DNA of 64,000 nt, taken from positions 186,001 through 250,000 of the forward strand of contig JAEYPR010000031.1 of assembly GCA_023410535.1 (NCBI GenBank), written 5' to 3'. A model generated the notes under the pieces. It worked only from the letters and a program-made list of their open reading frames with translations. It made no database searches and was not told the origin of the DNA. A program made the translations under genes and the position numbers. Below are positions 18,545-27,371 of this stretch, piece after piece. Position 1 is the stretch's first letter; each line of letters begins with the position of its first letter. The stretch comes from Bacillota bacterium. GTDB lineage: Bacteria > Bacillota > UBA4882 > UBA8346.

Positions 18545-19777
18545 ATGCCCAAACACACATTCCGAGTTTTGTGCTTCGTTATCTCGATCATTGCCCATTT
18601 TACAGCCATTTTGCAATTTTATTTGATTATGAAAAAAATTAAACTTCCAGTTGATTGGCCGGGGCAATTTTATGTGTTGGTAATTTTTTCGTTGCTATTA
18701 TCCTTGGGGTTATTGTTATACTCCAAGTATCCATACTTTTTTTGGACTAGCTTAATTATTCGCGCCATCATTCTTGTTTTGATCGGCTTGTCGTTCAGCC
18801 CTGATCTGACCATCGAAACCATTTTGATGGGGACGTTAATACTTGAAATCTTTGCAAATGGTACGTTGGTAAAAAGCGCGGTCTTCAGTGGGTTACTGGT
18901 TGTCGGTTTATTAAAAATGCAGATCCCCATCGTTGCTTGGGGAAATTCCTTACCTGCCCCAACTGCTATGGATCGGATTTCATTCACAATGATTGCTTTA
19001 ATTATCGCAATATTGGCCGGGATAATCCGGTCTTCACAGAATAACCAGATTTTCGCATCGGATCTTACCCGTCATCTGAACGACACGACTTTGCAATTGG
19101 CTCAGGTTAATTTACAGTTACAGGAATACGCAGTATTAGTCGAACGGGAGGCTAAAATCAACGAGCGCAAACGCTTAGCTGGAGAAATGCATGATACGAT
19201 CGCTTATACATTTACCAACCTGCTGATGATGTTGGAAGTGGCGATCGCATTAACTCATGGAGATAAGGCGGAGTTAAAAACCCAACTTGAACAAATCCGG
19301 GATATTGCTAAAAAAGGATTGGCGGATGCCCGGAGTGCGTTGCAAGCGTTACGTCCGGTATCAGTAAAAGAAGAAACAGGACTCACGGCAATCTACCATC
19401 TGGTTGAAACATTTACCCAAGCGACACATATCCGGGTCGATTTAAACTTCGGAGATGCTCCTTCCCATTTTGGCGAAGAAGCGGATTGGGCAGTTTATCA
19501 TCTGGTACAGGAAGGAATCACCAACGCTTTACGGCATGGTCGAGCAACATTAATTGAGATCTCTTTTTACCGGGAAGATAAAGGAGTCCGAATTCGTTTA
19601 AAAGACGACGGCTGCGGGTTAATGAAGACTTCCAAAGATGGCATGGGCCTGACTGTAATGCGAGAACGAATTGAGAAATTAAACGGAATACTTGAATGTA
19701 GTAACGAACCGGGAAAATATTTTCTTTTATCGGCTTGGATTCCGCTTATAGAAGGTGAAACTGATGAACAAAATTAA
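18545..19777 (+). CDS. NarL-family sensor histidine kinase (HisKA_3)
   Basis: About 410 residues. Six or so hydrophobic segments fill residues 1-160, leaving little extracytoplasmic domain, so the signal is likely sensed in the membrane or by a partner. A short coiled segment precedes HisKA_3 'ERKRLAGEMHDTIAYTFTN' (phospho-His about residue 216), then HATPase_c with 'WAVYHLVQEGITNALRHG' and 'DDGCGL...GMGLTVMRERIE'. Frame open from GTG 18527; ATG 18545 has GGAG at a 9-base spacing and is preferred. It overlaps the regulator gene by 14 bases. It lies between the GH-like gene and the sugar ABC genes, suggesting it controls that locus. Confidence 0.88.
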   Translation: MPKHTFRVLCFVISIIAHFTAILQFYLIMKKIKLPVDWPGQFYVLVIFSLLLSLGLLLYSKYPYFFWTSLIIRAIILVLIGLSFSPDLTIETILMGTLILEIFANGTLVKSAVFSGLLVVGLLKMQIPIVAWGNSLPAPTAMDRISFTMIALIIAILAGIIRSSQNNQIFASDLTRHLNDTTLQLAQVNLQLQEYAVLVEREAKINERKRLAGEMHDTIAYTFTNLLMMLEVAIALTHGDKAELKTQLEQIRDIAKKGLADARSALQALRPVSVKEETGLTAIYHLVETFTQATHIRVDLNFGDAPSHFGEEADWAVYHLVQEGITNALRHGRATLIEISFYREDKGVRIRLKDDGCGLMKTSKDGMGLTVMRERIEKLNGILECSNEPGKYFLLSAWIPLIEGETDEQN

Positions 19778-20441
19778 ATTATTACTGGTGGATGATCAAG
19801 TTCTGTTTGTAGAGAGCTTAAAGAAACTCCTGGAGATGACCGTTAAAGAAATTGAAGTGGTTGGCATCGCGCCAAACGGCAAAGTGGCATTGGAAATGAC
19901 CGTTGAAACCAAACCCGATATCATTTTGATGGACATTCGCATGCCGGAAATGGACGGGGTCGAAAGCACCCGGTTGATCAAGGAGAAGTTTCCGCAGGTT
20001 AAGATTTTAATCTTGACTACATTCGAAGATGAAGAATACGTAATGGAAGCGTTTCAATACGGCGCAGTCGGGTACCTGCTGAAAGATGTCCCGCCCAATG
20101 AACTGATCGCCGCGATCCACTCCATCTACCGTGGCGGAGTAACAGTATCACCGAAAATGGCCACTAAACTGGCAGAAAAACTGTTTCAAACCAACCAAGG
20201 GGACAAACCGGTTCCCAAGCGGATAAACTCCAATCCCTGGATCAAGGAGCTAAGCAATAAGGAAAAGGAAATTCTGAGCTTAATCGCAAAGGGATACAAC
20301 AATAAGGAAATCGCGCGACGATTGTTTATTGCTGAGCAAACCGTGAAAAATTACGTAAGTATCATTTATTTAAAAATTGGAGCGAGAGATCGGGTCCAAG
20401 CCGCCCGCATCGCATCGGAAGCCGGCTTAGATACGGCGTAA
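19764..20441 (+). CDS. NarL/LuxR-family response regulator
   Basis: 225 residues. Receiver domain 1-120 ('KIKLLLVDDQVLFVESL', phospho-Asp in 'PDIILMDIRMPEMDG', 'GYLLKDVPPNEL') and a C-terminal LuxR helix-turn-helix ('LSNKEKEILSLIAKGYNNKEIARRL', 'EQTVKNYVSIIYLKIGARDR'). AAGGTG at 19752-19757 sets the ATG at 19764; upstream GTG 19755 is less likely. It is the partner of the kinase it overlaps. Because no other operon lies close by, the downstream sugar importer (from 20696) is the likely target, an inference from position. Confidence 0.92.
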   Translation: MNKIKLLLVDDQVLFVESLKKLLEMTVKEIEVVGIAPNGKVALEMTVETKPDIILMDIRMPEMDGVESTRLIKEKFPQVKILILTTFEDEEYVMEAFQYGAVGYLLKDVPPNELIAAIHSIYRGGVTVSPKMATKLAEKLFQTNQGDKPVPKRINSNPWIKELSNKEKEILSLIAKGYNNKEIARRLFIAEQTVKNYVSIIYLKIGARDRVQAARIASEAGLDTA

Positions 20442-20470
20442 CGGACGACATCATGATGTTAAAATTATGT

Positions 20471-20511
20471 AAAACCCCGTATCGGTACGAAAGTACTTTC
20501 GGGGGTTTTTT
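20471..20511 (+). terminator. terminator after the response regulator
   Basis: AAAACCCCG (20471-20479) pairs with CGGGGGTTTT (20500-20509) and an inner GGTAC-GAAA-GTACT hairpin caps it; the T run ends at 20511. It overlaps the start of direct-repeat copy 2. Confidence 0.8.
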
Positions 20512-20565
20512 GTTCCCAAAATCGGTACGGCAGTTGGCAGACATCTTGTTATAAACATGTTAAAG
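20479..20565 (+). repeat. 85-bp direct repeat, copy 2
   Basis: Matches 16433-16519 over about 85 bases with scattered substitutions. See copy 1 for shared elements. Only the first third is explained by terminator structure; the shared CAAAATCGGTACG...GGCAGACATCTT tail is unexplained and could be an upstream regulatory element of the genes that follow each copy. Confidence 0.85.
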
Positions 20566-20695
20566 TTGAATTACAGATATGCTTGAGCTTCGTCAAATAT
20601 TTATGAGAAAAAGGATAAGGAGAGAAATTGGATGTAACAAACGGTTGAATAAACGGTTAATATAACAAATCAAGCAGCATTTTTGAGGTGATAAT

Positions 20696-21574
20696 ATGCG
20701 AGCCGGTAAGTCAATGTGGCGATTGAGTATACCCTATTTATTTTTGCTTCCTCAACTAATTTTAGTTGGAGCATTTTCGTTATATCCTTTTCTGTACAAT
20801 TTGGTGCTTAGTTTTCAGGACTTTCAATTTAACGGTAGCCAATTTGTCGGCTTATCAAATTACTCCAGTTTATTTGTCGATCCAGTTTTTCATCAAACCT
20901 TTATTAATACTGTCATTTATAGTATCGGAACAGTTCCTTTTACCGCCGTCATCGCCTTGTTGGCAGCCATTGCTTTAAACCAGCAAATCAAAGGCAGGGC
21001 GCTGTTTCGAACCGCGTTTCTTTTTCCGAATTTGGTCTCTTGGGTTGTCATCGGTTTAATTTGGCAATGGATGTACTCCGTAGATTATGGGGTATTTAAT
21101 CAAATTTTAGGTTTCTTCGGAATCCATGGTATTCGTTGGCTTCAAGATCCGAAATTAACGATCCCTTCGATTATTGTAGCCACTGTTTGGCATGATGTAG
21201 GATACTATATGGTCATTATCCTAGCAGGCTTACAATCGATTTCGCCCTCATATTACGAGGCGGCCAGGATTGATGGGGCGAATGCCTGGCAGCAGTTTAA
21301 ATCAATTACGTTGCCGCTTCTTAAACCGATTCTTTTTATTGTGGTTGTATTAGCCACAATCAACTCATTTAAAGTTTTCGACCAGATTTATGTAATGACC
21401 TCCGGTGGCCCGGGCCGGGCTTCCCTGATGATTGTCAATTATATTATCTCAATATCCTTTCAGGAGATGAGGTTAGGATACGCATCCGCCCTCTCAATGC
21501 TCTTGTTCTTGGCTATTCTTGGTTTAACCGTTATTCAACGGCTCATATTTAAAGATAAAGATGTGGAGGGCTAA
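20696..21574 (+). CDS. carbohydrate ABC transporter permease (MalF/UgpA type)
   Basis: 292 residues with six TM helices. N-terminal 'IPYLFLLPQLILVGAFSLYPF' is typical of CUT1 permeases, and the EAA loop that contacts the ATPase reads 'YYEAARIDGANAWQQFKSITLPLL'. RBS GAGGTGAT lies just upstream. First gene of a run with a second permease (4-base gap) and a binding protein. No ATPase gene is present here, as is usual for CUT1 systems that share an MsmX/UgpC-type ATPase encoded elsewhere. Confidence 0.94.
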   Translation: MRAGKSMWRLSIPYLFLLPQLILVGAFSLYPFLYNLVLSFQDFQFNGSQFVGLSNYSSLFVDPVFHQTFINTVIYSIGTVPFTAVIALLAAIALNQQIKGRALFRTAFLFPNLVSWVVIGLIWQWMYSVDYGVFNQILGFFGIHGIRWLQDPKLTIPSIIVATVWHDVGYYMVIILAGLQSISPSYYEAARIDGANAWQQFKSITLPLLKPILFIVVVLATINSFKVFDQIYVMTSGGPGRASLMIVNYIISISFQEMRLGYASALSMLLFLAILGLTVIQRLIFKDKDVEG

Positions 21575-21578
21575 TCGG

Positions 21579-22421
21579 ATGAGCACTTCAATCCTTGGCG
21601 ATCGGGGACGATTATACAAAATCTGGCTATATCTTGGTTTGTCGGTTGGGACCCTATTTATGATTTTTCCACTATTTTGGATGGCCTCCATTTCATTGAA
21701 GGCGCCGATGGAAGTTTACTCATTACAGTTATCCTTGTTTCCCAAAATACCAATGTGGTCCAACTATGTATCCGGTTGGGTCCAATCGGGTTTTGGCCAC
21801 TATTTTTTCAACACCCTCATTATCGCGGCAGGGGCGGTGTTGGCTTCGGTTTTCTTTAATTCAATGGCCGGTTTCGCATTGGCTAAATACAAATTTCCCG
21901 GCCGTGACGGCATCTTCTTCTTTATTTTAGCGGCATTAATGGTCCCGATTCAAGTCAAGACGGTCCCGCTTTATTTGTTGACTTCGGGGATGCATTGGGT
22001 GAATACCTATCAAGGGGCGATCTTGCCCACGATTAGTCAAGCGTTTGGAGTTTTCTTGATGCGGCAATATTGTCTGACTATTCCGGATGAATTGTTGGAA
22101 TCCGCCCGGATCGACGGCTGTTCCGATTTTCGGACCTTTTGGCAGATTGTTTTTCCGCTTTGCAGACCAGCCATGGCGGTCAACGTAATTTTTCAGTTTA
22201 TGTGGCGCTGGAACGATTTATTGTGGCCCTTGATTATTTTGCGAAGCGAACGTATGTATACAATTCAACAAGGCTTAGCTTTTTTTAGAGAAGATCCTTC
22301 AGTAGCCGGCGGACCGATCATGGCGATGGCGATTGTATCCGTGTTACCCATTGTTATTCTTTTCTTTGCGTTCCAAAAGTATTTTGTGCAAGGGATTGCA
22401 ATGTCCGGTATGAAGGAATAA
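21579..22421 (+). CDS. carbohydrate ABC transporter permease (MalG/UgpE type)
   Basis: 280 residues, six TM helices. Family marks: 'FPLFWMASISLKAPMEVYS' early, EAA loop 'LLESARIDGCSDFRTFWQIVFPL', and 'MWRWNDLLWPLIIL'. The frame is open from 21561, but GGAGGG at 21565-21570 precedes the ATG at 21579, which also starts after the preceding stop. Forms the membrane channel with the upstream permease. Confidence 0.94.
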   Translation: MSTSILGDRGRLYKIWLYLGLSVGTLFMIFPLFWMASISLKAPMEVYSLQLSLFPKIPMWSNYVSGWVQSGFGHYFFNTLIIAAGAVLASVFFNSMAGFALAKYKFPGRDGIFFFILAALMVPIQVKTVPLYLLTSGMHWVNTYQGAILPTISQAFGVFLMRQYCLTIPDELLESARIDGCSDFRTFWQIVFPLCRPAMAVNVIFQFMWRWNDLLWPLIILRSERMYTIQQGLAFFREDPSVAGGPIMAMAIVSVLPIVILFFAFQKYFVQGIAMSGMKE

Positions 22422-22557
22422 ATCAATGACAGGTTTTACCCGGTCAATATTTTACGGAAGATAACTTAATCTAGCTAGAGGAAGGTGATGAACGGGGAGT
22501 ACGATTGGGAAATAATGCGGATACCTAAAACGCTTAGAAAAGGAGCGAAATGAAAGG

Positions 22558-23829
22558 ATGAAGAGAATGAAGTTACGATTAAATTTTAGCCGAAGAGTAG
22601 TAATGTCCTCGTTGATGCTCATGTTCCTGCTGGTGTCGGTAGTTTTTGTGAACGCCGACAGCCAGACCACTTTATCTGTGGCATATTATTATACCAATGA
22701 AGTCCAAAAAGCGGTTGTCCAGAAGATGTTAGATGAATATCAGGCGAAACATCCCAACATTCGTTTAAATGTTCAAGTTATGGCTCAGAGTAAATATCTA
22801 TCTACGCTGCAAACCCGTGCTGTTGCTCAAGATGTTCCGGATCTGGCGATGATGAGCGCGCAGTGGGTTGGCAATTGGGCTGCTCAAGGATTACTCCAAG
22901 AAGGAAACAAATATATTCCTGGCGAAGTTTTGAAACAATTCGACCCGATCCGTAGCCTTTCCGACCGAGTCGGCAAAAAGATTTACGGCTTGCCGGTTAC
23001 TTCTTCAGTTCGGGCCATTGCTTATAATGCGGATTATTTTACAAAGGCGGGAATTACTCCTCCTACTAAACTGAGTGACGCTTGGACTTGGGATCAAATG
23101 ATTACCATCGCTAAAAAAGTACAAGCCGTTTCCGGCGCTAAATATGCGTTTGAATTTGAAAAAGCCAGTTTCGATGGCTGGATGCCCTTCTTATATCAAG
23201 CCGGTGGTCAAATACTTTCCAATGATTTAAAAAAATCAGCGATCAATTCGCCCCAAACCCGCCGGGCTCTCGAATGGACTCTGAAACTTCATCAAGACGG
23301 GACTGCAATGTCAGGGATTATTGATGGCACTCAAGATCCATTGCGTGCTTTCGCATCCGGTTTATCGGTACTGTGGGAAACCACCAACACCTCAATTGAA
23401 GCTCTTGAGCCGCAAATGAAGTTCAAATACGGATTTACTTTTATGCCAAAAGACAAGCAACAGGCAACGGTTGTCGGTGGTACCGATTGGGTTGTATTTA
23501 AAGGCAAGCGTTCCAAGGAAGCCTGGGATTTGTTATTGTATCTAGTAAGCCCGCCGCAAATGTCCATCTATGCAACTGCTTATTCTTCAATTCCTGCGCG
23601 GAATGATGTTAAAGTCGAGTGGAAACTTCGCCCGGAATTAGAGGAATTTTTTATGGAACAGGCCAAAGCAATGCCTAAAAAGCTTCAAATCGATCAAGTT
23701 ACCGATATATATGCCGCCGGTCGTGATAAGCTTTTGCAAGAATTAAGCGCCTATGTTAGCGGCCAACAATCCGTCAATACCACACTGACAAATATGGACC
23801 GAATCATTAACAGCAATATCAAAAAATAA
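22558..23829 (+). CDS. carbohydrate ABC transporter substrate-binding protein
   Basis: 423 residues. Signal peptide (residues about 10-35, 'LMLMFLLVSVVFVNA'), no lipobox cysteine visible, consistent with a free periplasmic protein in a diderm. The mature part is an SBP_bac_1 fold: 'LSVAYYYTNEVQKAVVQKMLDEYQAKHPNI'-type start, 'MSAQWVGNWAAQGLL', 'VVGGTDWVVFKG'. ATG 22558 follows AAAGG closely; ATG 22567 is an equally possible start. Ligand unknown; the neighbouring GH-like, SDR and RraA genes suggest a uronate-containing saccharide. A stem-loop follows the stop. Confidence 0.92.
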   Translation: MKRMKLRLNFSRRVVMSSLMLMFLLVSVVFVNADSQTTLSVAYYYTNEVQKAVVQKMLDEYQAKHPNIRLNVQVMAQSKYLSTLQTRAVAQDVPDLAMMSAQWVGNWAAQGLLQEGNKYIPGEVLKQFDPIRSLSDRVGKKIYGLPVTSSVRAIAYNADYFTKAGITPPTKLSDAWTWDQMITIAKKVQAVSGAKYAFEFEKASFDGWMPFLYQAGGQILSNDLKKSAINSPQTRRALEWTLKLHQDGTAMSGIIDGTQDPLRAFASGLSVLWETTNTSIEALEPQMKFKYGFTFMPKDKQQATVVGGTDWVVFKGKRSKEAWDLLLYLVSPPQMSIYATAYSSIPARNDVKVEWKLRPELEEFFMEQAKAMPKKLQIDQVTDIYAAGRDKLLQELSAYVSGQQSVNTTLTNMDRIINSNIKK

Positions 23830-23847
23830 ATTTTCAATTTCCAACTT

Positions 23848-23876
23848 GGGGCTATCCGAACTTTTCAGATAGCCCC
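23848..23876 (+). other. intergenic stem-loop after the binding-protein gene
   Basis: Perfect 9-bp stem GGGGCTATC/GATAGCCCC (23848-23856, 23868-23876) with an 11-base loop and no T run. Such hairpins often protect the 3' end of an abundant binding-protein mRNA and lower expression of the genes behind it. Confidence 0.6.
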
Positions 23877-23908
23877 CGTAACAATTACATAAAAGTGTGG
23901 TGTTGGCG

Positions 23909-24673
23909 ATGTATCGTGAAATGTTCGATCTCCGGGGGGAGGTTGCTTTGATAGTGGGCGGCGCCGGGGATATACCCGGTGCATGTGCCATGGGACTGGC
24001 CGAATTTGGGGCAAATATTGTTGTGGCTGATATTAATCTGGCGGCAGCGGAACAAGTCGCGGAAAAGGTTGCAAAAATGGGCGTTACATCCGTTGCGATG
24101 TCATTGAATATAACTAACCCCGCAGAAATTGAAACAGTCGTTCATAAAACCATGCAACAATTTGGGAAAATTGATATTTTATTGAATGGTGTTGGGGCAA
24201 CCGTCAGAAAGCCAGCTTTGGATATTACTACCGAGGAATGGCTGAATATTATCAATGTCAATTTAAACTCAGCCTTTATTCTTAGCAAAGCTGTAGCTAA
24301 AGAGATGATTCGGGAAAAAAAGGGTAAAATGATTCATATATCATCGACTGGCGCTGTAAGGCCGGGTGTGAATTTTTCGGCTTACGGCGCAAGCAAAGCG
24401 GGCCAGGTTCATTTGATTAAGGCTTTAGCTTTAGAATTGGCCCCGTATCGGATTAATGTTAATGCAATTGCGCCAACGGCAACGGAAACTGGGTTTACCA
24501 ATGATTATTATGCCAAATTTCCGGAACGGAAGGAAGCTACGTGTAAAAATCATCCCTTTGGCAGATTGGGAAGGCCGGAAGACTATGTGGGGGCGGCAAT
24601 TTATTTGGCTTCCCATGCATCCGACTTTGTCAATGGACATGTAATTGTCGTAGATAGCGGTAAAACCATTTAA
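23909..24673 (+). CDS. SDR-family dehydrogenase, probably acting on a sugar acid
   Basis: 254 residues, classical short-chain dehydrogenase. The cofactor loop 'VGGAGDIPGACAMGL' is close to TGxxxGxG but with Ala in the last Gly place. 'NGVGATVRKP', Ser in 'ISSTGAVRP' and the YxxxK pair in 'YGASKAGQVH' complete the active site. C terminus 'NGHVIVVDSGKTI' is the usual 'DGG' strand with Ser. Closest by eye to gluconate 5-dehydrogenase/KduD-type enzymes. ATG 23909 is chosen over GTG 23897 by family N-terminal length; no strong RBS is seen. Followed after 28 bases by GH-like paralog 2. Confidence 0.85.
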   Translation: MYREMFDLRGEVALIVGGAGDIPGACAMGLAEFGANIVVADINLAAAEQVAEKVAKMGVTSVAMSLNITNPAEIETVVHKTMQQFGKIDILLNGVGATVRKPALDITTEEWLNIINVNLNSAFILSKAVAKEMIREKKGKMIHISSTGAVRPGVNFSAYGASKAGQVHLIKALALELAPYRINVNAIAPTATETGFTNDYYAKFPERKEATCKNHPFGRLGRPEDYVGAAIYLASHASDFVNGHVIVVDSGKTI

Positions 24674-24701
24674 GCCCAATGGCATAAAGGAGGGAGAAGG
24701 G

Positions 24702-26378
24702 ATGAGTTCATTTAAATTAAGAGGCTTAGAGCTCCATAGTTCGCGTATGTGGCGCTGGGCATCGGTAGAGCGAAGCCTGGACGTTATGGGTAAGATTGGA
24801 TTAAACGCCTTGATCTTTCATCAAAATGATCTAGTTGATCAGCTGGTTTTTCCGGAAAAGTATTTTAGTGTAGCGGATATGTGGAAGAGCTGGCCGGTCC
24901 GGATGCATACGATTTTTAATAACCGTCAATATATCCGGAAAGTTATCGGAGAAGCAAAAAATAGAGGGATCGGTTTTTATTTGGAAGTTAAAGAGATTTA
25001 CTATCCTGAAGGTTTGTTGGAACTCAACCCGGAACTCCGCCAATCCGATGGTTCAATCTGCGCCAGTAACCCTTTTTGGTGGGAGTTTATTGAGGCGAAA
25101 ATTCAGGAGTTATTAGAAGAAGTCCCGGATATTGCAGGAATGATTGTCAGCCCCGCTTCCCGTGAAAGTAAGGTCTCTATCTCGAATAATGATTGTCATT
25201 GTGCGCGTTGTCAGGCAATGGAACCTTCAGAATGGTATCACCGGCTATTAGATTCCATGTACCGGCCACTGCAGGAAAAGGGCAAGACTTTAGCAGTTAG
25301 AGATTTTTCCTATACCGCCGCTCATCAAGACATGGCGATTAATGCCGCCTCGTTATGTTCGCAAGATATTGTCATTGCTTTAAAGAACACTCCCCATGAT
25401 TTTTATCCGACTTTCCCCAGTAACAACCGGATTGGCCATACTCACGGCCATCCACAATGGGTAGAGTTTGACACTTGGGGGCAATTTTTTGGAATCGGCT
25501 TCTTTCCATGCAGTGTAGTTGAGGATATGAAGCAACGGATCGACTTTTGTCAAGAGCGTTGTGTCGATGGAGTTTGGTTCCGGTCGGATTGGGAAGTAAT
25601 GACCGAGGCGAGTTCGTTTAATAGTTTTAATTTATTAAATGTATTTGCCGGAGGGATGCTGGCAAGGGATCCCGGAACCCCTTTGGATGAAATATACCGG
25701 ACTTGGGCAAGTTTTGGATTATTTTCGCCATTGAAACCGGAGTCTGTTTTTGTATCGCCTCTCCCGATTTCAAAAGAAAACGACCTGCAAAAATTGAAAA
25801 AGTTTATGATTGCCTCCTGGTCGGTAATAGAAAAAACAGTTTACGTTAGAGGCCATGTTTTTCATGAGGATATGATGTTTCATCAGTCGTTGCAATTGGC
25901 TTTTGAGATGATGACTGAGATTCACGGCCGCGATCAGTGGGATCCAAATGCGTCCCAATTGGTCGAGCCAACGGCTGCCAATACCCGGATCATATTAGAG
26001 GAAAAACGGGCCGCTTTAAATGAAGTGGCGCAATTACCAAGTATTTTGCAACCCCGCTCCCTGGATATTCCCGATGAATTCGCCGCGGAATTGGAAACCA
26101 TGTTGGAGTTATACCATTACTTGGTGGAAGGTTACTATTATTCTGCCGGAGCTTGTTTTCTGGCTAAAAAAACATTACAGACCCGTAATTTGGCAGACCT
26201 GACCGAAGCGAACGGCTATTTAAATGAACTGATAAATTATCGGGAAAGACTAATTCAGCGGTTAAACGGGACTGCCTATCCACATTATGTTTATTGGTTG
26301 TTGGATACAGACCGCTTGCAAAAGTTGATCGATAGTATCAGGCGAAATTTAGAAACTATCGAATGGGTTTTAAAATAA
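24702..26378 (+). CDS. putative cytoplasmic TIM-barrel glycoside hydrolase, unrecognised family (paralog 2)
   Basis: 558 residues, no signal peptide, with AAGGAGG upstream. Homologous along its length to 16588-18306: 'LRGLELHSSRMWRW', 'HQNDL', 'FWWEFIEAKIQEL', 'SRESKVSIS', CxCxxC motif in 'DCHCARCQA', 'RDFSYT', 'LKNTPHDFYPTFP', 'WVEFDTWGQFFG', 'RSDWEV'. The two copies look well diverged rather than recently duplicated. Acidic residues in ESKVSIS, VEFD and RSDWE are candidates for catalysis. The paired cysteines suggest a bound metal. It sits between a KduD-like dehydrogenase and an RraA-like protein, so it probably acts on an imported saccharide inside the cell. Confidence 0.62.
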   Translation: MSSFKLRGLELHSSRMWRWASVERSLDVMGKIGLNALIFHQNDLVDQLVFPEKYFSVADMWKSWPVRMHTIFNNRQYIRKVIGEAKNRGIGFYLEVKEIYYPEGLLELNPELRQSDGSICASNPFWWEFIEAKIQELLEEVPDIAGMIVSPASRESKVSISNNDCHCARCQAMEPSEWYHRLLDSMYRPLQEKGKTLAVRDFSYTAAHQDMAINAASLCSQDIVIALKNTPHDFYPTFPSNNRIGHTHGHPQWVEFDTWGQFFGIGFFPCSVVEDMKQRIDFCQERCVDGVWFRSDWEVMTEASSFNSFNLLNVFAGGMLARDPGTPLDEIYRTWASFGLFSPLKPESVFVSPLPISKENDLQKLKKFMIASWSVIEKTVYVRGHVFHEDMMFHQSLQLAFEMMTEIHGRDQWDPNASQLVEPTAANTRIILEEKRAALNEVAQLPSILQPRSLDIPDEFAAELETMLELYHYLVEGYYYSAGACFLAKKTLQTRNLADLTEANGYLNELINYRERLIQRLNGTAYPHYVYWLLDTDRLQKLIDSIRRNLETIEWVLK

Positions 26379-26413
26379 TTACATCTTCGGATGTATCATT
26401 GGAGATGAAAAAT

Positions 26414-27160
26414 ATGAGTGCTGGAAAATTGCCATATGCCGATCTATTAAAGTTAAAGCGTTGGAATACTCCTACTGTTGCTAATGGCTGGGAGCAAATT
26501 ACCAAGCATGATGCTTCAAAAGGCTTTTTTAATTTGGATGAGACACGGGATTTTATGCCGCAGATGGGACCGATGGTGGGATATGCAGTTACTTTGGTGA
26601 TTGAACCGAGTAACAAAGAGCATAAAACCAATAATCCAAATGCAGTCAGCGAATACCGCAAATATGTAGCGAGTGTGCCCGGGCCGAAGATCGTAGTAGT
26701 GCAAGATCTGGATAAACCGGCGGTAATCGGGGCGTTCTGGGGAGAAGTGAACAGTAATGTTCATCGTGCGCTGGGCTGTATCGGCACAATTACTGACGGG
26801 GCGATTCGTGATGTCGATGAAATGACCAATGCCGGTTTCAAGGCGATTGCCAGACGGATGTGCGTGGGTAACGCTCATTGCACTCCAATTCGGTGGGATT
26901 GCGAAGTTGAGGTATTTGGTTGTAAGGTGAAACCCGGCCAGTTGATTCATGCCGACAAACACGGGTTCCTGGCAATTCCCGATGAGGATCAGGAACGATT
27001 AGTGGAGGCAGCCGCTTTTATGGATGCCAATGAATGCAATACGATGATTCCAGCTGCCCGAAGTACAGCCGGGGTAACACTTGCCGAGGCGCTTGAGTCG
27101 TTTGAAGCTTCAGCCAAGGAGTTTAGAACCGCTGCCAAAAAAAAATTCAGCCGTACCTGA
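26414..27160 (+). CDS. RraA-family protein (HMG/CHA-aldolase-like)
   Basis: 248 residues. RraA/4-hydroxy-4-methyl-2-oxoglutarate aldolase fold: 'NTPTVANGWEQI' start, 'GAFWGEVNSNVHRALGCIGTITDGAIRD' (the metal/substrate loop with GxxxDGxxRD), 'GFKAIARRMCVGNAHCTP', 'PGQLIHADKHGFLAIP'. The frame is open from 26363, inside the previous gene, but GGAG at 26401-26404 favours ATG 26414. Members of this group next to sugar-acid genes act as lyases or dehydratases on keto acids. With the SDR it could form a catabolic route for the imported sugar; that role is inferred. Confidence 0.82.
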   Translation: MSAGKLPYADLLKLKRWNTPTVANGWEQITKHDASKGFFNLDETRDFMPQMGPMVGYAVTLVIEPSNKEHKTNNPNAVSEYRKYVASVPGPKIVVVQDLDKPAVIGAFWGEVNSNVHRALGCIGTITDGAIRDVDEMTNAGFKAIARRMCVGNAHCTPIRWDCEVEVFGCKVKPGQLIHADKHGFLAIPDEDQERLVEAAAFMDANECNTMIPAARSTAGVTLAEALESFEASAKEFRTAAKKKFSRT

Positions 27161-27326
27161 GAGTGGTAACATAGCTGTGACCCATTTCCGATTGGGTTGG
27201 GTAGCAAGGAAATAAGCGAGGAACTCCTTTATGGTTATGGAGATTTTTAAGGGCTTATTTTGTGAATAACTAATTTATTGCGGTAACGATATTCATTGTG
27301 GTAACGCTGTTTCGAGTGAATATTTA

Positions 27327-27361
27327 GAAAAAAGGACCAGGCAGTTAGTGAGCCTGGTCCT
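27327..27361 (-). terminator. terminator of the small anchored protein gene
   Basis: 10-bp perfect stem AGGACCAGGC/GCCTGGTCCT (27333-27342, 27352-27361). Read on the minus strand it is followed by six Ts (27332-27327), just downstream of the stop at 27372. The preceding stretch 27161-27326 holds nothing I recognise. Confidence 0.85.
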
Positions 27362-27371
27362 GACCGGTATA

